64,000 nt of DNA from Firmicutes bacterium HGW-Firmicutes-15 (lineage in GTDB: Bacteria; Bacillota; Syntrophomonadia; Syntrophomonadales; Syntrophomonadaceae). Below the pieces are notes generated by a model, which saw only the letters and a list, made by a program, of their open reading frames with translations, searched no databases and was not told the origin of the DNA. Position numbers and translations under genes: made by a program. The stretch is taken from contig PHAA01000024.1 of assembly GCA_002840245.1 (NCBI GenBank), forward strand, positions 1 to 64,000, in the 5' to 3' direction. Below are positions 45,674 to 54,547 of this stretch, piece by piece; the first letter of the stretch is position 1; every line of letters begins with the position of its first letter.

Positions 45674-45687
45674 GGCACGTTTCTTGC
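45674..45687 (+). promoter_or_regulatory. Sigma-54-type (-24/-12) promoter for the CoA-transferase gene
   Basis: GGCAC-GTTTC-TTGC at 45674-45687 fits the GGCAC-N5-TTGC consensus exactly. Transcription would start near 45699, leaving a leader of about 280 bases. Upstream (45535-45630) are repeated TGCAT/ATGCA elements, including GATGCAAAAATGCATC, possible enhancer-binding-protein sites. The rest of 45488-45976 has no gene. Confidence 0.65.
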
Positions 45688-45976
45688 GTATTTTTTTTAA
45701 TATTATTCATCTATTATAATCGCTTATGTCTCTCCTAATCTTATTTTACAGTATTTTCAGTTTGGATACGACCTTAAACAGTTGGCCTAGATATGGAAAT
45801 AAATATTGCTTATATAACCATGCTGTTTTAAAGTTTTATCCAAATACTTTTTTATAGAGGAAATGGACCAGTAGTCTTTGAGGACAGACAAGAAAGGAGG
45901 TGTTTGGGAAACAGGGGGAATAAGATCAGTAACAAAAGCAAACTATATAGAGAAATAATATTGAGGAGGCTATTTC

Positions 45977-47314
45977 GTGAGTTATTTAGAAGATTATAAA
46001 GGTAAATTAATATCTGCGGCAGAGGCAGCTAAGAAAGTTAATTCCGGAGATTGGGTCGATTACGGCTGGTGCGCTGCCCATACCGTGGCTTTTGACAAAG
46101 CTCTGGCGGCCAGAGCCAGTGAACTAACCGATGTTAAAATCAGAGGCGGCGTGGCCCTGTGGATGCCGGCAGTATTCCAAGTCGAAAATCCTGGGGATCA
46201 CTTCAGCTGGCATTCCTGGCATATGACCGGTGCAGGCCGGAAATTAGCCGAAGCAGGCATAGGATATTATGCTTCCATCCGTTATTCGGAAGTGCCCAGA
46301 TATTATAGAGAAAATGTTGATCCGATTGGCGTTGCAGTTTGCCAGGTTACTCCGATGGATAAGCATGGTTATTTCAACTTTGGCCCATCGCCTTCACACG
46401 CTCGGGCTACTTTTGAAGTGTCCAAGATAAAGATAGTAGAAGTCAACCAGAACCAGCCCGTATGCCTGGGTGGTACTGAAAACACTATCCATATTTCTGA
46501 GGTGGACTTTGTAATCGAAGGAGAAAATCCTCCTATGGCTCAATTGGGAGCCGCTGCACCCAACGATGTAGATGCAGCCGTAGCTAAATTGATTGTGGAT
46601 GAAATCCCCAATGGCGCCTGCCTCCAGCTCGGTATCGGCGGAATGCCGAATGCCGTTGGCATGATGATAGCTCAATCCGACCTCAAAGACTTGGGTGTAC
46701 ATACAGAAATGTATGTAGATGCTTTTGTTGATATCTCCAATCAGGGCAAGATCAATGGCTCGAAGAAAAATATAGATAAGGGCCGCCAGAGTTTTGCCTT
46801 TGCTGCCGGCACTAATAAAACCTACGAATTCCTCGACAACAATCCAGGCTGTATGGCGTGCACGGTTGACTATACCAATGACCCCTGTGTAGTGGGACAG
46901 ATAGACAACTTCATGTCCATCAACAATGGGGTCGAGATCGACCTGTTCGGCCAGATTAACTCCGAGTCGGCCGGATACAGACATATCAGCGGCACTGGCG
47001 GACAGCTGGACTTCGTCATGGGCGCTTATCGTTCTAAAGGCGGCAAGAGTTTTATGTGTATGTCCTCGACTTATGGCAAAGCCGGTGCACCTAAATCCCG
47101 TATTATTCCTACATTGGAACCTGGCACCATAGTAACCGACTCCCGTTCCGTTGTACAATGGGTCGTTACTGAATATGGCAAGGTCAATCTGAAAGGTATG
47201 ACCTCCTGGGAGAGAGCTGAGAAGCTCATCTCTATTGCTAATCCAATTTTCCAAGATGAATTGATCAAAGCAGCGGATTCGATGAGAATTTGGCGCAAGA
47301 GCAACAAGAAATAG
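45977..47314 (+). CDS. Acyl-CoA:acetate CoA-transferase (butyryl-CoA:acetate / 4-hydroxybutyrate CoA-transferase family)
   Basis: 445 aa. Family I CoA-transferase of the acetyl-CoA hydrolase/transferase type. [13 protein letters not shown], then the catalytic glutamate in [11 protein letters not shown], and [21 protein letters not shown] are signatures of the butyrate branch. Probable reaction: butyrate (or another short acid) + acetyl-CoA to acyl-CoA + acetate, reversible, as used by butyrate producers and by syntrophic butyrate oxidisers for activation. GAGGAGG before GTG 45977. Codon use is rich in GC-ending codons compared with neighbours, suggesting high expression. Ends at a strong terminator; monocistronic. 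Confidence 0.85.
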   Translation: MSYLEDYKGKLISAAEAAKKVNSGDWVDYGWCAAHTVAFDKALAARASELTDVKIRGGVALWMPAVFQVENPGDHFSWHSWHMTGAGRKLAEAGIGYYASIRYSEVPRYYRENVDPIGVAVCQVTPMDKHGYFNFGPSPSHARATFEVSKIKIVEVNQNQPVCLGGTENTIHISEVDFVIEGENPPMAQLGAAAPNDVDAAVAKLIVDEIPNGACLQLGIGGMPNAVGMMIAQSDLKDLGVHTEMYVDAFVDISNQGKINGSKKNIDKGRQSFAFAAGTNKTYEFLDNNPGCMACTVDYTNDPCVVGQIDNFMSINNGVEIDLFGQINSESAGYRHISGTGGQLDFVMGAYRSKGGKSFMCMSSTYGKAGAPKSRIIPTLEPGTIVTDSRSVVQWVVTEYGKVNLKGMTSWERAEKLISIANPIFQDELIKAADSMRIWRKSNKK

Positions 47315-47371
47315 AGAACATTGAAATATTGAACCAAGAGCTTTCACTATATTAATTAATATATATTTAAT

Positions 47372-47403
47372 AAAAACGGCGGATGACTTTCCGCCGTTTT
47401 TTT
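47372..47403 (+). terminator. Terminator after CoA-transferase gene
   Basis: AAAACGGCGGA-TGAC-TTTCCGCCGTTTT with a long T run. Strong. Confidence 0.9.
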
Positions 47404-47520
47404 GTCTGGGAATAGGTTTCGTGCTCCATTCACGTTCAAGTTCTAAACAGTCGTAATGGGATTCGTACTTCTTTCCCTTATGATATAATAAAGAGAACTA
47501 TTAAAAAGGTGGTTTAAAAT

Positions 47521-49470
47521 ATGAATGATTATTTTCCTGAACTTTTTAGACCTGGTTATATTGGCAACCTTTGGGTGCGGAACCGAATTGTAATGGCACC
47601 TATGGCTACCCATTTGGCCTATATTAATGGTGAAGTAAGTGAAGCCCTTATCGCTCACTACGCTGCCCGGGCGCGGGGAGGAGTGGGATTGGTGATAGTC
47701 GAAGCGGCCTGCGTAGCTCCATTGGTTGCTAACGAGGGTTTTGGGCAGTTGTACATATCTCATCCTCGCTTTGTTTTGGGTTTGAATAGACTTAACGAAG
47801 CTATCCGGGCCAATGGCAGCCGGACTTTTATTCAGCTTTTCCATGCTGGCAGGCAGACCTCTCGCCTGGTATGTGGAGGTGAACAGCCCGTAGCACCCTC
47901 TGCAATTCCCTGTACTATTATGAAGGAAATGCCCCGTGAGTTGACTAATCTGGAAGTAAAACAGGTTATAAATGAATTCATAGCATCAGCTCAGTATGCC
48001 CACTTAGCAGGATTTGATGGGATTGAACTACATGCAGCCCATGGATATTTGATAAACCAGTTTCTATCACCCCATACCAACCTACGCAGCGATGAATACG
48101 GGGGCAGCCTGCAAAATCGGCAGCGCTTCTTGATGGAGATAGTTACCGAAATTAAAGAGGTTTTACCTGAATTGACTATTTCAGTTCGCCTTAATATTGA
48201 TGATTTCATTCAGGGAGGATTGGAATTAGAAGAAAGTCTAGAGATTTGCAAGTGCTTGGAAAAATCCGGGGTAGATATTATAAACTGTTCCAGCGGTACC
48301 TATGAGTCAGGTTTGAAAAGTATAGAGCCAGCTTCTTATGAGGAAGGTTGGCGGGTATACCTGGCAGAAGCGGTGAAAAAGGTTGTTGAAATTCCAGTCA
48401 TTTCTGGAGGAATGATACGTAATCCCGATTTTGCTAATCAGGTACTGGTAGATAAGAAAGCTGATTTTATATTTCTGGGTCGCAGCCTGTTGGCGGATCC
48501 TGAATGGGTTAATAAAGTGCGCCACAATGAATTGGCAGATATTCGTCCGTGTATAAGTTGTAACAACTGTATAGCTAACGGTTTTAAAGGTCTGGGGATT
48601 CGCTGTACGGTGAATCCATTTAGCGGTCGTGAAACTATGTTAAACCAAGAAAAAATGGTTGAGAAGCAGGCCAGAGTGGTGATAGTTGGCGGCGGACCAG
48701 CTGGAATGCAGGCTGCCGTATCGCTGCGGCGGCATGGGCTTGAAGTGATTCTATATGAAAAAGAAGCTGAACTAGGAGGATTCATGGGTTTAGCCGGAGT
48801 TCCACCCCATAAGGAGCAGGTTTTGGCTTTGCGCAATCATATGGTTAGAGAGTTATATAAATCGGAAGTCGAGCTGGTACTTAACCATGAATTTACGCGG
48901 GATATTCTTGGGGCAACCAAGCCCGATGTTTTGGTCCTGGCAACCGGATCAAAAGCGATCCGGCCCGCACTTGCAGGCAGTAATCAGAGCAATTGCGTAG
49001 AGGCAGTTGAGGTTCTGGGGGGAAAGGTAGAGATATCTGGGCAGAAGGTAGTGGTAATCGGAGGTGGCACTACCGGGTGTGAGGTAGCGGATTATTTACT
49101 GCCTAGAGGTAATCAGGTGACTATCCTGGAAGCGGGGTCCTCTATGGCTGCGGAAATGGAGAGGAAAAACCGCCGTGCCTTGATGAACAGCTTGGAGGAT
49201 GCCGGGGTAGAGAAGAGAACTGGAGCCCGAGTGGTGGAGATTATGCCGGACAGTGTGCGGATAGAAGTTGCTGGAGTTGAAGAACGATTATCTGCTGACT
49301 GGGTGGTTTGGGCTACTGGTTTTAAACCGCAGAATGAACTTTTTAGTATGGTTCAGGAAGAGGTACCTTTTGTTTTTCTCATCGGTGATGCCTTAAAAGT
49401 TAGGGGATTTAAAGAAGCCATACTGGAAGGCGAAATGTTAGGTAATACTATCGCCGGGTTAATGAAATAA
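47521..49470 (+). CDS. FMN/Fe-S/FAD oxidoreductase, 2,4-dienoyl-CoA reductase / enoate reductase family
   Basis: 649 aa. N-terminal old-yellow-enzyme barrel (RNRIVMAPMATH, FIQLFHAGRQ, GFDGIELHAAHGYLINQFLSP with catalytic His/Tyr region, SVRLN), then a 4Fe-4S site with C344, C347, C350 and C362 (CISCNNCI...RC), then FAD/NAD halves (VVIVGGGPAGMQAA; VVVIGGGTTGCEVADYL). The C-x2-C-x2-C spacing resembles trimethylamine dehydrogenase and enoate reductases rather than E. coli FadH. Probably reduces an enoyl- or dienoyl-type substrate with NADH. Follows the CoA-transferase, but with its own leader. Confidence 0.85.
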   Translation: MNDYFPELFRPGYIGNLWVRNRIVMAPMATHLAYINGEVSEALIAHYAARARGGVGLVIVEAACVAPLVANEGFGQLYISHPRFVLGLNRLNEAIRANGSRTFIQLFHAGRQTSRLVCGGEQPVAPSAIPCTIMKEMPRELTNLEVKQVINEFIASAQYAHLAGFDGIELHAAHGYLINQFLSPHTNLRSDEYGGSLQNRQRFLMEIVTEIKEVLPELTISVRLNIDDFIQGGLELEESLEICKCLEKSGVDIINCSSGTYESGLKSIEPASYEEGWRVYLAEAVKKVVEIPVISGGMIRNPDFANQVLVDKKADFIFLGRSLLADPEWVNKVRHNELADIRPCISCNNCIANGFKGLGIRCTVNPFSGRETMLNQEKMVEKQARVVIVGGGPAGMQAAVSLRRHGLEVILYEKEAELGGFMGLAGVPPHKEQVLALRNHMVRELYKSEVELVLNHEFTRDILGATKPDVLVLATGSKAIRPALAGSNQSNCVEAVEVLGGKVEISGQKVVVIGGGTTGCEVADYLLPRGNQVTILEAGSSMAAEMERKNRRALMNSLEDAGVEKRTGARVVEIMPDSVRIEVAGVEERLSADWVVWATGFKPQNELFSMVQEEVPFVFLIGDALKVRGFKEAILEGEMLGNTIAGLMK

Positions 49471-49514
49471 AGGGTTATTTTATGATAGTTCCTAAGTTGG
49501 GTGGTGGGACATAA

Positions 49515-50198
49515 ATGGGGTTGAAAAATCCTTCACTGGACGTGGAAAGGGATCGTATCGAAAAGCTGAAATGTTTCGAAAAAGAAGCCTACCAGGAGGG
49601 TTACAAACAGGTCGCAGGAATCGACGAAGTGGGCCGGGGTTGTATCGCTGGACCGGTAGCGGCAGCAGCGGTTATTTTGCCCCGGGATTTTTTTCTGGCA
49701 GGTGTAAACGACTCCAAGTTGCTTAGTGAGAAAAAAAGGCTAAAAATGGTGGTGGAAATTAAGCGGGAGGCTTTGGCTTGGTCAGTAGTGATGATTTCTC
49801 CTCAGCGCATTGACCAGCAAAATATTCTGCTGGTGACCAAAGAGGCTATGCGTACTGCTGTAAATGAGCTCCTGCCAGTTCCTGATTTTCTACTCATTGA
49901 TGCTGTGAAAATCCCCGATATAAATATTAGACAATATCCCATTATTAGGGGTGATAGCTTGAGTATTTCGATTGCCTGTGCATCCATCCTAGCTAAGGTG
50001 GAGAGGGATCAGTCTATGCAGGCGTATGATAGCATGTATCCTGGTTATGGTTTTGCCAGGCACAAAGGCTATGCTACTCGTGAGCATATCATAGCTCTGG
50101 ATAATATTGGAGTTAGTCCTATTCACCGATGCAGTTTTGAACCAGTCAAATCAATACTTGGAGGTGCTTATGGAGCCCAGCCAAATCTCTTTAAATAA
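49515..50198 (+). CDS. rnhB: Ribonuclease HII
   Basis: 227 aa. AGIDEVGRGCIAGPVAAAAV (DE metal residues), NDSKLLSEKKR, LLIDAVKIP, ACASILAKVERDQ (second Asp) are type II RNase H motifs. Removes RNA from RNA-DNA hybrids and single ribonucleotides. Overlaps the next gene by 29 bases. Confidence 0.95.
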   Translation: MGLKNPSLDVERDRIEKLKCFEKEAYQEGYKQVAGIDEVGRGCIAGPVAAAAVILPRDFFLAGVNDSKLLSEKKRLKMVVEIKREALAWSVVMISPQRIDQQNILLVTKEAMRTAVNELLPVPDFLLIDAVKIPDINIRQYPIIRGDSLSISIACASILAKVERDQSMQAYDSMYPGYGFARHKGYATREHIIALDNIGVSPIHRCSFEPVKSILGGAYGAQPNLFK

Positions 50199-52380
50199 AG
50201 TCACCCTAAATGTCAGTTCTCCCAAAGATGGCGGGGTCAGCCTGAACAAGGGGGAAATGGTTAAAGGAACGGTGCAAGAGGTAAGACCGGATGGCCTGGT
50301 AATGATAGTTATTAAGGGCAAACTAGTCGAAGCGGTGGCTGAAGTACCGGTCAAGCCTGGTCAGGAGTTGTATCTCATGGTGGATGATTTTCGCAATGGC
50401 AAGACCTATCTAAAGCTAGTAAGCCCAGAAATGATGGGGAAGATAGAAAATGCCAATATAAAGGCTAATCTTCAACAAATGGGTATAACGGCCAAGGAGG
50501 AAACCGTTCTCTTGGCTAGTAAACTGGTACAGCATAATCTGCCGGTAACCCCTGATAGCCTCAATGAGCTAGCCCGAGTCGTAAAACTAATAGGTGGAAG
50601 CAACCCCAGAAATCTTGAAATAGCAGCTTTCGCTCTTTCTCGGGGAATAGTAACCCGGGAAGCACTTACAGCTCTAGCCAGCTTTTTAGCGCCAGAAACG
50701 AATAAGGCTCAACTAATGACAGTGCTCAATCGATTGCTGAATATATTAACAATCCAGCTTACTCCATCATTGTCGGCAGAAACGTTGCCGCTTCAAATGT
50801 CGTCAACTTCGGCTATACCTTCTGCCCTCAATATTGCTGCTGAATCAGTGCTCTCTGGGAATATACCGACTGCATCGACAATAGTAGCATCCGGTCCGGA
50901 ATCCTTGCTAAGCTCAGTGAAAGGGGAAGCCGCTCCGATTGCCAGTAATGCCCAGGAGACCGTCGCAGCCACCCCGGTAAAGGGCGAAGTAGCTCAGTCA
51001 GCAACTCCGACCGCATCGGGTAGAGGGGAACTAACACAACAGGCAGCTAGCCTCAGTCCGGAGGGGGCTCCAGTAGCCCCAGTGAAAGCTGAGCCAGTGT
51101 CTTTGGCATTGAATATTGCTAAGGAGGTTGCTGCGGCGAATCAAGTGAAGAGTGAAGCAGCTCTTACCGCATCGGGCAGAGGGGAACTCGCATCGCAGGC
51201 AACTAGTGTTAGTCTGGAGGGGACTCCAGCAGCCCCGCTGAAAGCGGATCCAGTGCTTATAGCATCGAATACTGCTAAGGAGATGGTTAACCCTAATCAA
51301 GGTAAAGGGGAGCCAACAGCTACCAATACCAGTCTTAATCAAGAGACAGTCCTGGCTGCCCCCGTAAAGGGCGAAGCAGCATCTCATGCGAGTAATGCTG
51401 CACCGGGTACCAATACAGTCAGTCCAGCGAGGGATGTGAGTACAGGTATTTATCAGCACATCCTACCTGATGGTGAGGCAGAAGTTCCAGCTCAGAATGC
51501 TGCGAGAGCAACTGGTTCCGAAACACAGCGGGTTATGATGGAAAACCTTTTAAAGCTTTTGCCTGCTAGTGCTGGAACAGCTGAACCGGACGGGAATGTC
51601 GCTCTGAAAACAGGCGAAACCGATAGGAGCCAGGTTTTGTCAGGACAAACCCCTTTGGTTCAAACCCATAATGATTCCGGACTACCCCAGGATAACCTGA
51701 CTCAACGGGTCGTGAATCTTTTGCAGACATTAGTAGACATCGTGGAGCTTGACCTCGCCACTTCTCCTGATAAAATCGCTGAGAAAATTCAGAACAGCAC
51801 CCAGTCGGAACGAGAAATTATAAAGGCCTTACTTTTGTTGGAAGATCTGACCTCCGATCAGCGAGTAGGGGATAAAATTGGCTCGGTAAAAGATTTTTCG
51901 CTAAGATTAGAAAATATGGAGAAAGAAATATCCGGTCAGAGATTGTTTAATCTGTCATCTCGGACCCCAGGCGAGAATATAACCAGTTATTATTTTTCCT
52001 TTCCGGTGAAAATGGATAATGGGTACAGTATGTGCCAGTTGAAGATAAACAAAGATAGCCGCCAAAAGCTGAAAGATTTAGATAACCTTAATTTTGTGGT
52101 CTCGCTGAACACAAGTAAATTGGGGATCGTTCTTTTTCATGTAAACTGGCATCGTCAGGGGACTCTTAAGCTGCAGGGAGTTGTAGAAAGTCAGTCTACC
52201 TGCAATTACATGAACAAGAACATTGGCGAACTGGTGGCTAAACTTCAAGGACTGGGTTTCAAAGTGTCCAATCTGGGAGTCAAGGTAAGCATATCCCCAG
52301 TGGAGATTAACTGTGTAAAACCTGTATTTGAGGATGTATCCCAAAAGATTAGACCTCTTGGAATAGATGTAACCGTTTAG
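50170..52380 (+). CDS. YlqG-like large protein with FliK-type C-terminal domain and internal repeats
   Basis: 736 aa. N-terminal beta domain (about 1-85), helical region, then a low-complexity Ala/Pro/Lys-rich section (about 260-430) built on KGEVA/KAEPV motifs with one 52-aa repeat (DNA 51010-51321), and a C-terminal domain (TSYYFSFPVKMDNGYSMCQLKINK..., about 595-736) resembling the flagellar hook-length FliK C-terminus. Position between rnhB and the FlhB-like gene matches B. subtilis ylqG. ATG 50170 follows TTGGAGG; the frame from 50107 is inside rnhB. The FliK-FlhB pairing suggests a shared ancestry with secretion-substrate switching. Confidence 0.78.
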   Translation: MEPSQISLNKVTLNVSSPKDGGVSLNKGEMVKGTVQEVRPDGLVMIVIKGKLVEAVAEVPVKPGQELYLMVDDFRNGKTYLKLVSPEMMGKIENANIKANLQQMGITAKEETVLLASKLVQHNLPVTPDSLNELARVVKLIGGSNPRNLEIAAFALSRGIVTREALTALASFLAPETNKAQLMTVLNRLLNILTIQLTPSLSAETLPLQMSSTSAIPSALNIAAESVLSGNIPTASTIVASGPESLLSSVKGEAAPIASNAQETVAATPVKGEVAQSATPTASGRGELTQQAASLSPEGAPVAPVKAEPVSLALNIAKEVAAANQVKSEAALTASGRGELASQATSVSLEGTPAAPLKADPVLIASNTAKEMVNPNQGKGEPTATNTSLNQETVLAAPVKGEAASHASNAAPGTNTVSPARDVSTGIYQHILPDGEAEVPAQNAARATGSETQRVMMENLLKLLPASAGTAEPDGNVALKTGETDRSQVLSGQTPLVQTHNDSGLPQDNLTQRVVNLLQTLVDIVELDLATSPDKIAEKIQNSTQSEREIIKALLLLEDLTSDQRVGDKIGSVKDFSLRLENMEKEISGQRLFNLSSRTPGENITSYYFSFPVKMDNGYSMCQLKINKDSRQKLKDLDNLNFVVSLNTSKLGIVLFHVNWHRQGTLKLQGVVESQSTCNYMNKNIGELVAKLQGLGFKVSNLGVKVSISPVEINCVKPVFEDVSQKIRPLGIDVTV
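51010..51321 (+). repeat. Tandem 156-bp coding repeat
   Basis: Two consecutive 156-bp units, each opening ACCGCATCGGG-AGAGGGGAACT (51010 and 51166), encode TASGRGEL...EG-P-AP-KA-PV segments in the linker of the FliK-like protein. Divergence between units is moderate, so the duplication is not very recent. Confidence 0.8.
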
Positions 52381-52390
52381 GAGGTTGCAG

Positions 52391-52726
52391 GTGAGTAAGA
52401 ATATTATTTCAATGATTACGATGGAAAGAATTGTAGATTTAGGAGTTTTTATTTTGGATAAGAACATACGCAACCAAAAAGCAGTAGCACTGCGTTACCA
52501 GCGCGACAAGGATGACGTGCCGGTCGTTGTAGCTAAGGGCCGGGGATTGCTGGCTGAGCGGATTCGTGAAGTGGCTGCAGAGAGCGGGGTACCCGTAAAA
52601 GAGGATAAAGAGCTAGCAGATTACCTGATGGCCTTGGACTTATACGAAGAGATACCACCGGAGCTTTATGCGGTAGTGGCGGAGATATTATCGCATATCT
52701 ATAGCATGGATAAAAAGTACATTTAG
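52391..52726 (+). CDS. FlhB C-terminal-domain-like protein (YlqH)
   Basis: About 111 aa, equal to the cytoplasmic domain of the flagellar export switch FlhB after its self-cleavage site: AVALRYQRDKDDVPVVVAKGRGLLAERIREVAAESGVPVKEDKELADYL. No membrane part and no NPTH cleavage motif. GTG 52391 follows TAGGAGG. Conserved as ylqH next to ylqG in Firmicutes; role unknown. Confidence 0.88.
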   Translation: MSKNIISMITMERIVDLGVFILDKNIRNQKAVALRYQRDKDDVPVVVAKGRGLLAERIREVAAESGVPVKEDKELADYLMALDLYEEIPPELYAVVAEILSHIYSMDKKYI

Positions 52727-52734
52727 GAGAAGCT

Positions 52735-53082
52735 ATGAAAAAAGAGCTTGGCAACCGGGGTGAGGAAATAGCCTCTCGCTATCTTAAAGAGCAGGGCTAC
52801 AGGATATTAACCCGCAATTATCGGAGTCGGTACGGCGAAGTGGACATCATCTGCACCTTTGGGGAGAGTATTGTGTTTGTTGAGGTGAAAACCCGCACCA
52901 GTACAAGCTTCGGCTCTCCTGAAGAGTCCATTACCAGAAGCAAGCGAGAACATATCCGTAAAGTTGCCCTCATATATCTTGAGTCGTACCAACATCCCTT
53001 TAAAGAAATGCGCTTTGATGTAATTGGTATTCTTATGAACGGAAATGAGCCCCGCATTAACCACCTGGTGGCTGCGTTTTAA
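52735..53082 (+). CDS. yraN: UPF0102 protein YraN (nuclease-fold)
   Basis: 115 aa. LGNRGEEIASRYLKEQGYRILTRNYRSRYGEVDII...VFVEVKTR is the UPF0102 signature with the E-x(n)-D-x(n)-E-x-K core of the restriction-endonuclease fold. Function unsettled; possibly nucleic-acid processing. Eight bases after ylqH. Confidence 0.92.
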   Translation: MKKELGNRGEEIASRYLKEQGYRILTRNYRSRYGEVDIICTFGESIVFVEVKTRTSTSFGSPEESITRSKREHIRKVALIYLESYQHPFKEMRFDVIGILMNGNEPRINHLVAAF

Positions 53083-53170
53083 TTCGGAAATAAAGGTGCA
53101 TGGAATTCGTTATTCTGATAATATAGCTTTACAGTCATGTAACTTAGGGACATATACGAGGATATTATTA

Positions 53171-53300
53171 TACGGGGACATTATCATACGGGGACATTAT
53201 CATACGGGGACATTCCCCGAAGGGGTGTGTACCCATACCTTAAACGGGGTGTGTACCATACCTAAACGGAGGATATCCCCATACCGTAAAGGGGTTTGTC
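53171..53300 (+). repeat. GGGGACA repeat field with 16-bp tandem units
   Basis: Unit TACGGGGACATTATCA occurs at 53171 and 53187, then TACGGGGACATTCCCC at 53203. The matching downstream arms are GGGGTGTGTACCC, GGGGTGTGTACC and related TATCCCC/TTGTCC copies, so up to three hairpins can nest. No gene in 53083-53344. Confidence 0.75.
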
Positions 53301-53344
53301 CTCGTACATTAAAAGACATATTTTGATTTCTGGGAGGATAATAA

Positions 53345-54172
53345 ATGTTAATTTATGGTAAAGAGATAAGGGAAAGTGTAAAAGAGGAAGTTAAAAGGGC
53401 AGCGCAGGAGCACCAGATGAAAATGACCATTATCCAAGTGGGGGAAGAGGGGCCTTCTGCCGCTTATATAAACGGAATAAGAAACTTTGCCCGGGATGTA
53501 GGAATCGATGTAACAGTACTAAATTTTGCTTCTGAGATAAGTGAAGCTGAGCTTCTAGCAAAGATTGATGACCTAAACCGGGATCCTGGGCTGACTGGAA
53601 TAATGCTTCAAAAACCGTTGCCAGTTCATATCAACGCAGACCTAGTGGTGAATGCCATAGACTATCATAAAGATGTTGAAGGAATTCACCCCTTTAACCT
53701 GGGGCGGCTCTTAACCAAAGAACATGGAGTGAAACCAACTACCCCCAAAGCAGTTATTCGTATGTTAAAGGCGCATGATATTGATATAGAAGGCCAGAAG
53801 GTAACAATTGTAGGGCGTAGTACGATTTTAGGCGGACCGCTGGCGGTTATGATGATTGCTGAGAATGGAACCGTTACCGTGTGCCACACTCGCACTCGCG
53901 ACCTTATCCAGGAGATAAGAAATGCTGATATAGTTGTTGCTGCAATGGGAAAAATGAATTTTATCACTGCCGACATGGTTAAAGAAAACAGCGTCATAAT
54001 AGATGCAGGTATTAATTTTGACGAAAATGGCAAGATGATGGGTGACGTCCATCCCGAGGCCCGGGCTAAAGCCAGAGTAGCCAGCGCGGTTCCGGGAGGG
54101 GTTGGAGTCATTACTGTTGCAGAGCTTTTTGATAACCTGCGGATTTTAGCGGAGCGAAACCAGGGCCGTTAG
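53345..54172 (+). CDS. folD: FolD-like methylenetetrahydrofolate dehydrogenase/cyclohydrolase, divergent
   Basis: 275 aa. Fold and most motifs match FolD: GIMLQKPLPVHI, KDVEGIHPFNLGRL, TPKAVIRML, VTIVGRSTILGGPLAVMM (NAD(P) site), VIDAGINF, VPGGVGVITVAELF. Key residues differ: the active-site YVxxK is Y41-I-N-G-I45, so the lysine needed for cyclohydrolase is replaced; DVDG is DVEG; PGGVGPMT is PGGVGVIT. Dehydrogenase activity may remain, cyclohydrolase is doubtful. GGGAGG precedes the ATG. Whether a standard folD exists elsewhere is not known. Confidence 0.85.
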   Translation: MLIYGKEIRESVKEEVKRAAQEHQMKMTIIQVGEEGPSAAYINGIRNFARDVGIDVTVLNFASEISEAELLAKIDDLNRDPGLTGIMLQKPLPVHINADLVVNAIDYHKDVEGIHPFNLGRLLTKEHGVKPTTPKAVIRMLKAHDIDIEGQKVTIVGRSTILGGPLAVMMIAENGTVTVCHTRTRDLIQEIRNADIVVAAMGKMNFITADMVKENSVIIDAGINFDENGKMMGDVHPEARAKARVASAVPGGVGVITVAELFDNLRILAERNQGR

Positions 54173-54309
54173 TGGCCTTTTTACCCATTATCGTTGGAAT
54201 GGTAACAACTTTAACTTTCCTTGGTATTAGCTCACGGTACTTAGTATTGGCCAAAATCGTGATTTCATAAATATAAACGGCATGAGAGTAATTTTACACA
54301 AATAAATGC

Positions 54310-54315
54310 TATAAT
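54310..54315 (+). promoter_or_regulatory. -10 box for the thiamine operon
   Basis: TATAAT at 54310-54315, about 25 bases before the riboswitch; the -35 is not clear. Confidence 0.5.
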
Positions 54316-54337
54316 AAACAACAACAAATTAAATAGT

Positions 54338-54430
54338 GCATCGGGGAGCTGATTATTTCGGCTGAGAAAGATATTAGATCTGACCCGTTAACCTGATCTG
54401 GGTAATGCCAGCGTAGGAATTGCTTTATGC
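54338..54430 (+). promoter_or_regulatory. TPP riboswitch (THI element)
   Basis: Conserved segments in order: TCGGGGAGCT, CGGCTGAGA, GACCCGTTAACCTGATCTGG and GTAATGCCAGCGTAGGAA. These form the pyrimidine- and pyrophosphate-binding helices. Followed by a terminator at 54445-54481, so TPP should stop transcription of the thi operon. Confidence 0.96.
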
Positions 54431-54444
54431 GAAAGTTCGCTATT

Positions 54445-54481
54445 GCCTTTTTACACCTGTCAGGAGTAAAAAGGCTTTTTT
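54445..54481 (+). terminator. Riboswitch-controlled terminator
   Basis: GCCTTTTTA pairs with TAAAAAGGC around CACCTGTCAGGAG, then a T run. It lies between the aptamer and thiDE. Confidence 0.85.
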
Positions 54482-54547
54482 ATTGTATGATTAATTCCTT
54501 GTCATATATGGAAAAAGCTTAGAAATGAAGTGCGGAGGTGAAAATAG

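Noticed and set aside
45894-45930. Short leader peptide after AAAGGAGGT ahead of the CoA-transferase
   Set aside because: The GTG overlaps the Shine-Dalgarno and opens only seven codons with no regulatory-residue pattern.
46394-47347. 317-aa minus-strand frame
   Set aside because: Antisense shadow of the CoA-transferase gene, whose plus-strand motifs are unambiguous.
53171-53300. CRISPR-like array
   Set aside because: Units are directly abutting 16-bp repeats without unique spacers; they form nested hairpins, and no cas genes are near.
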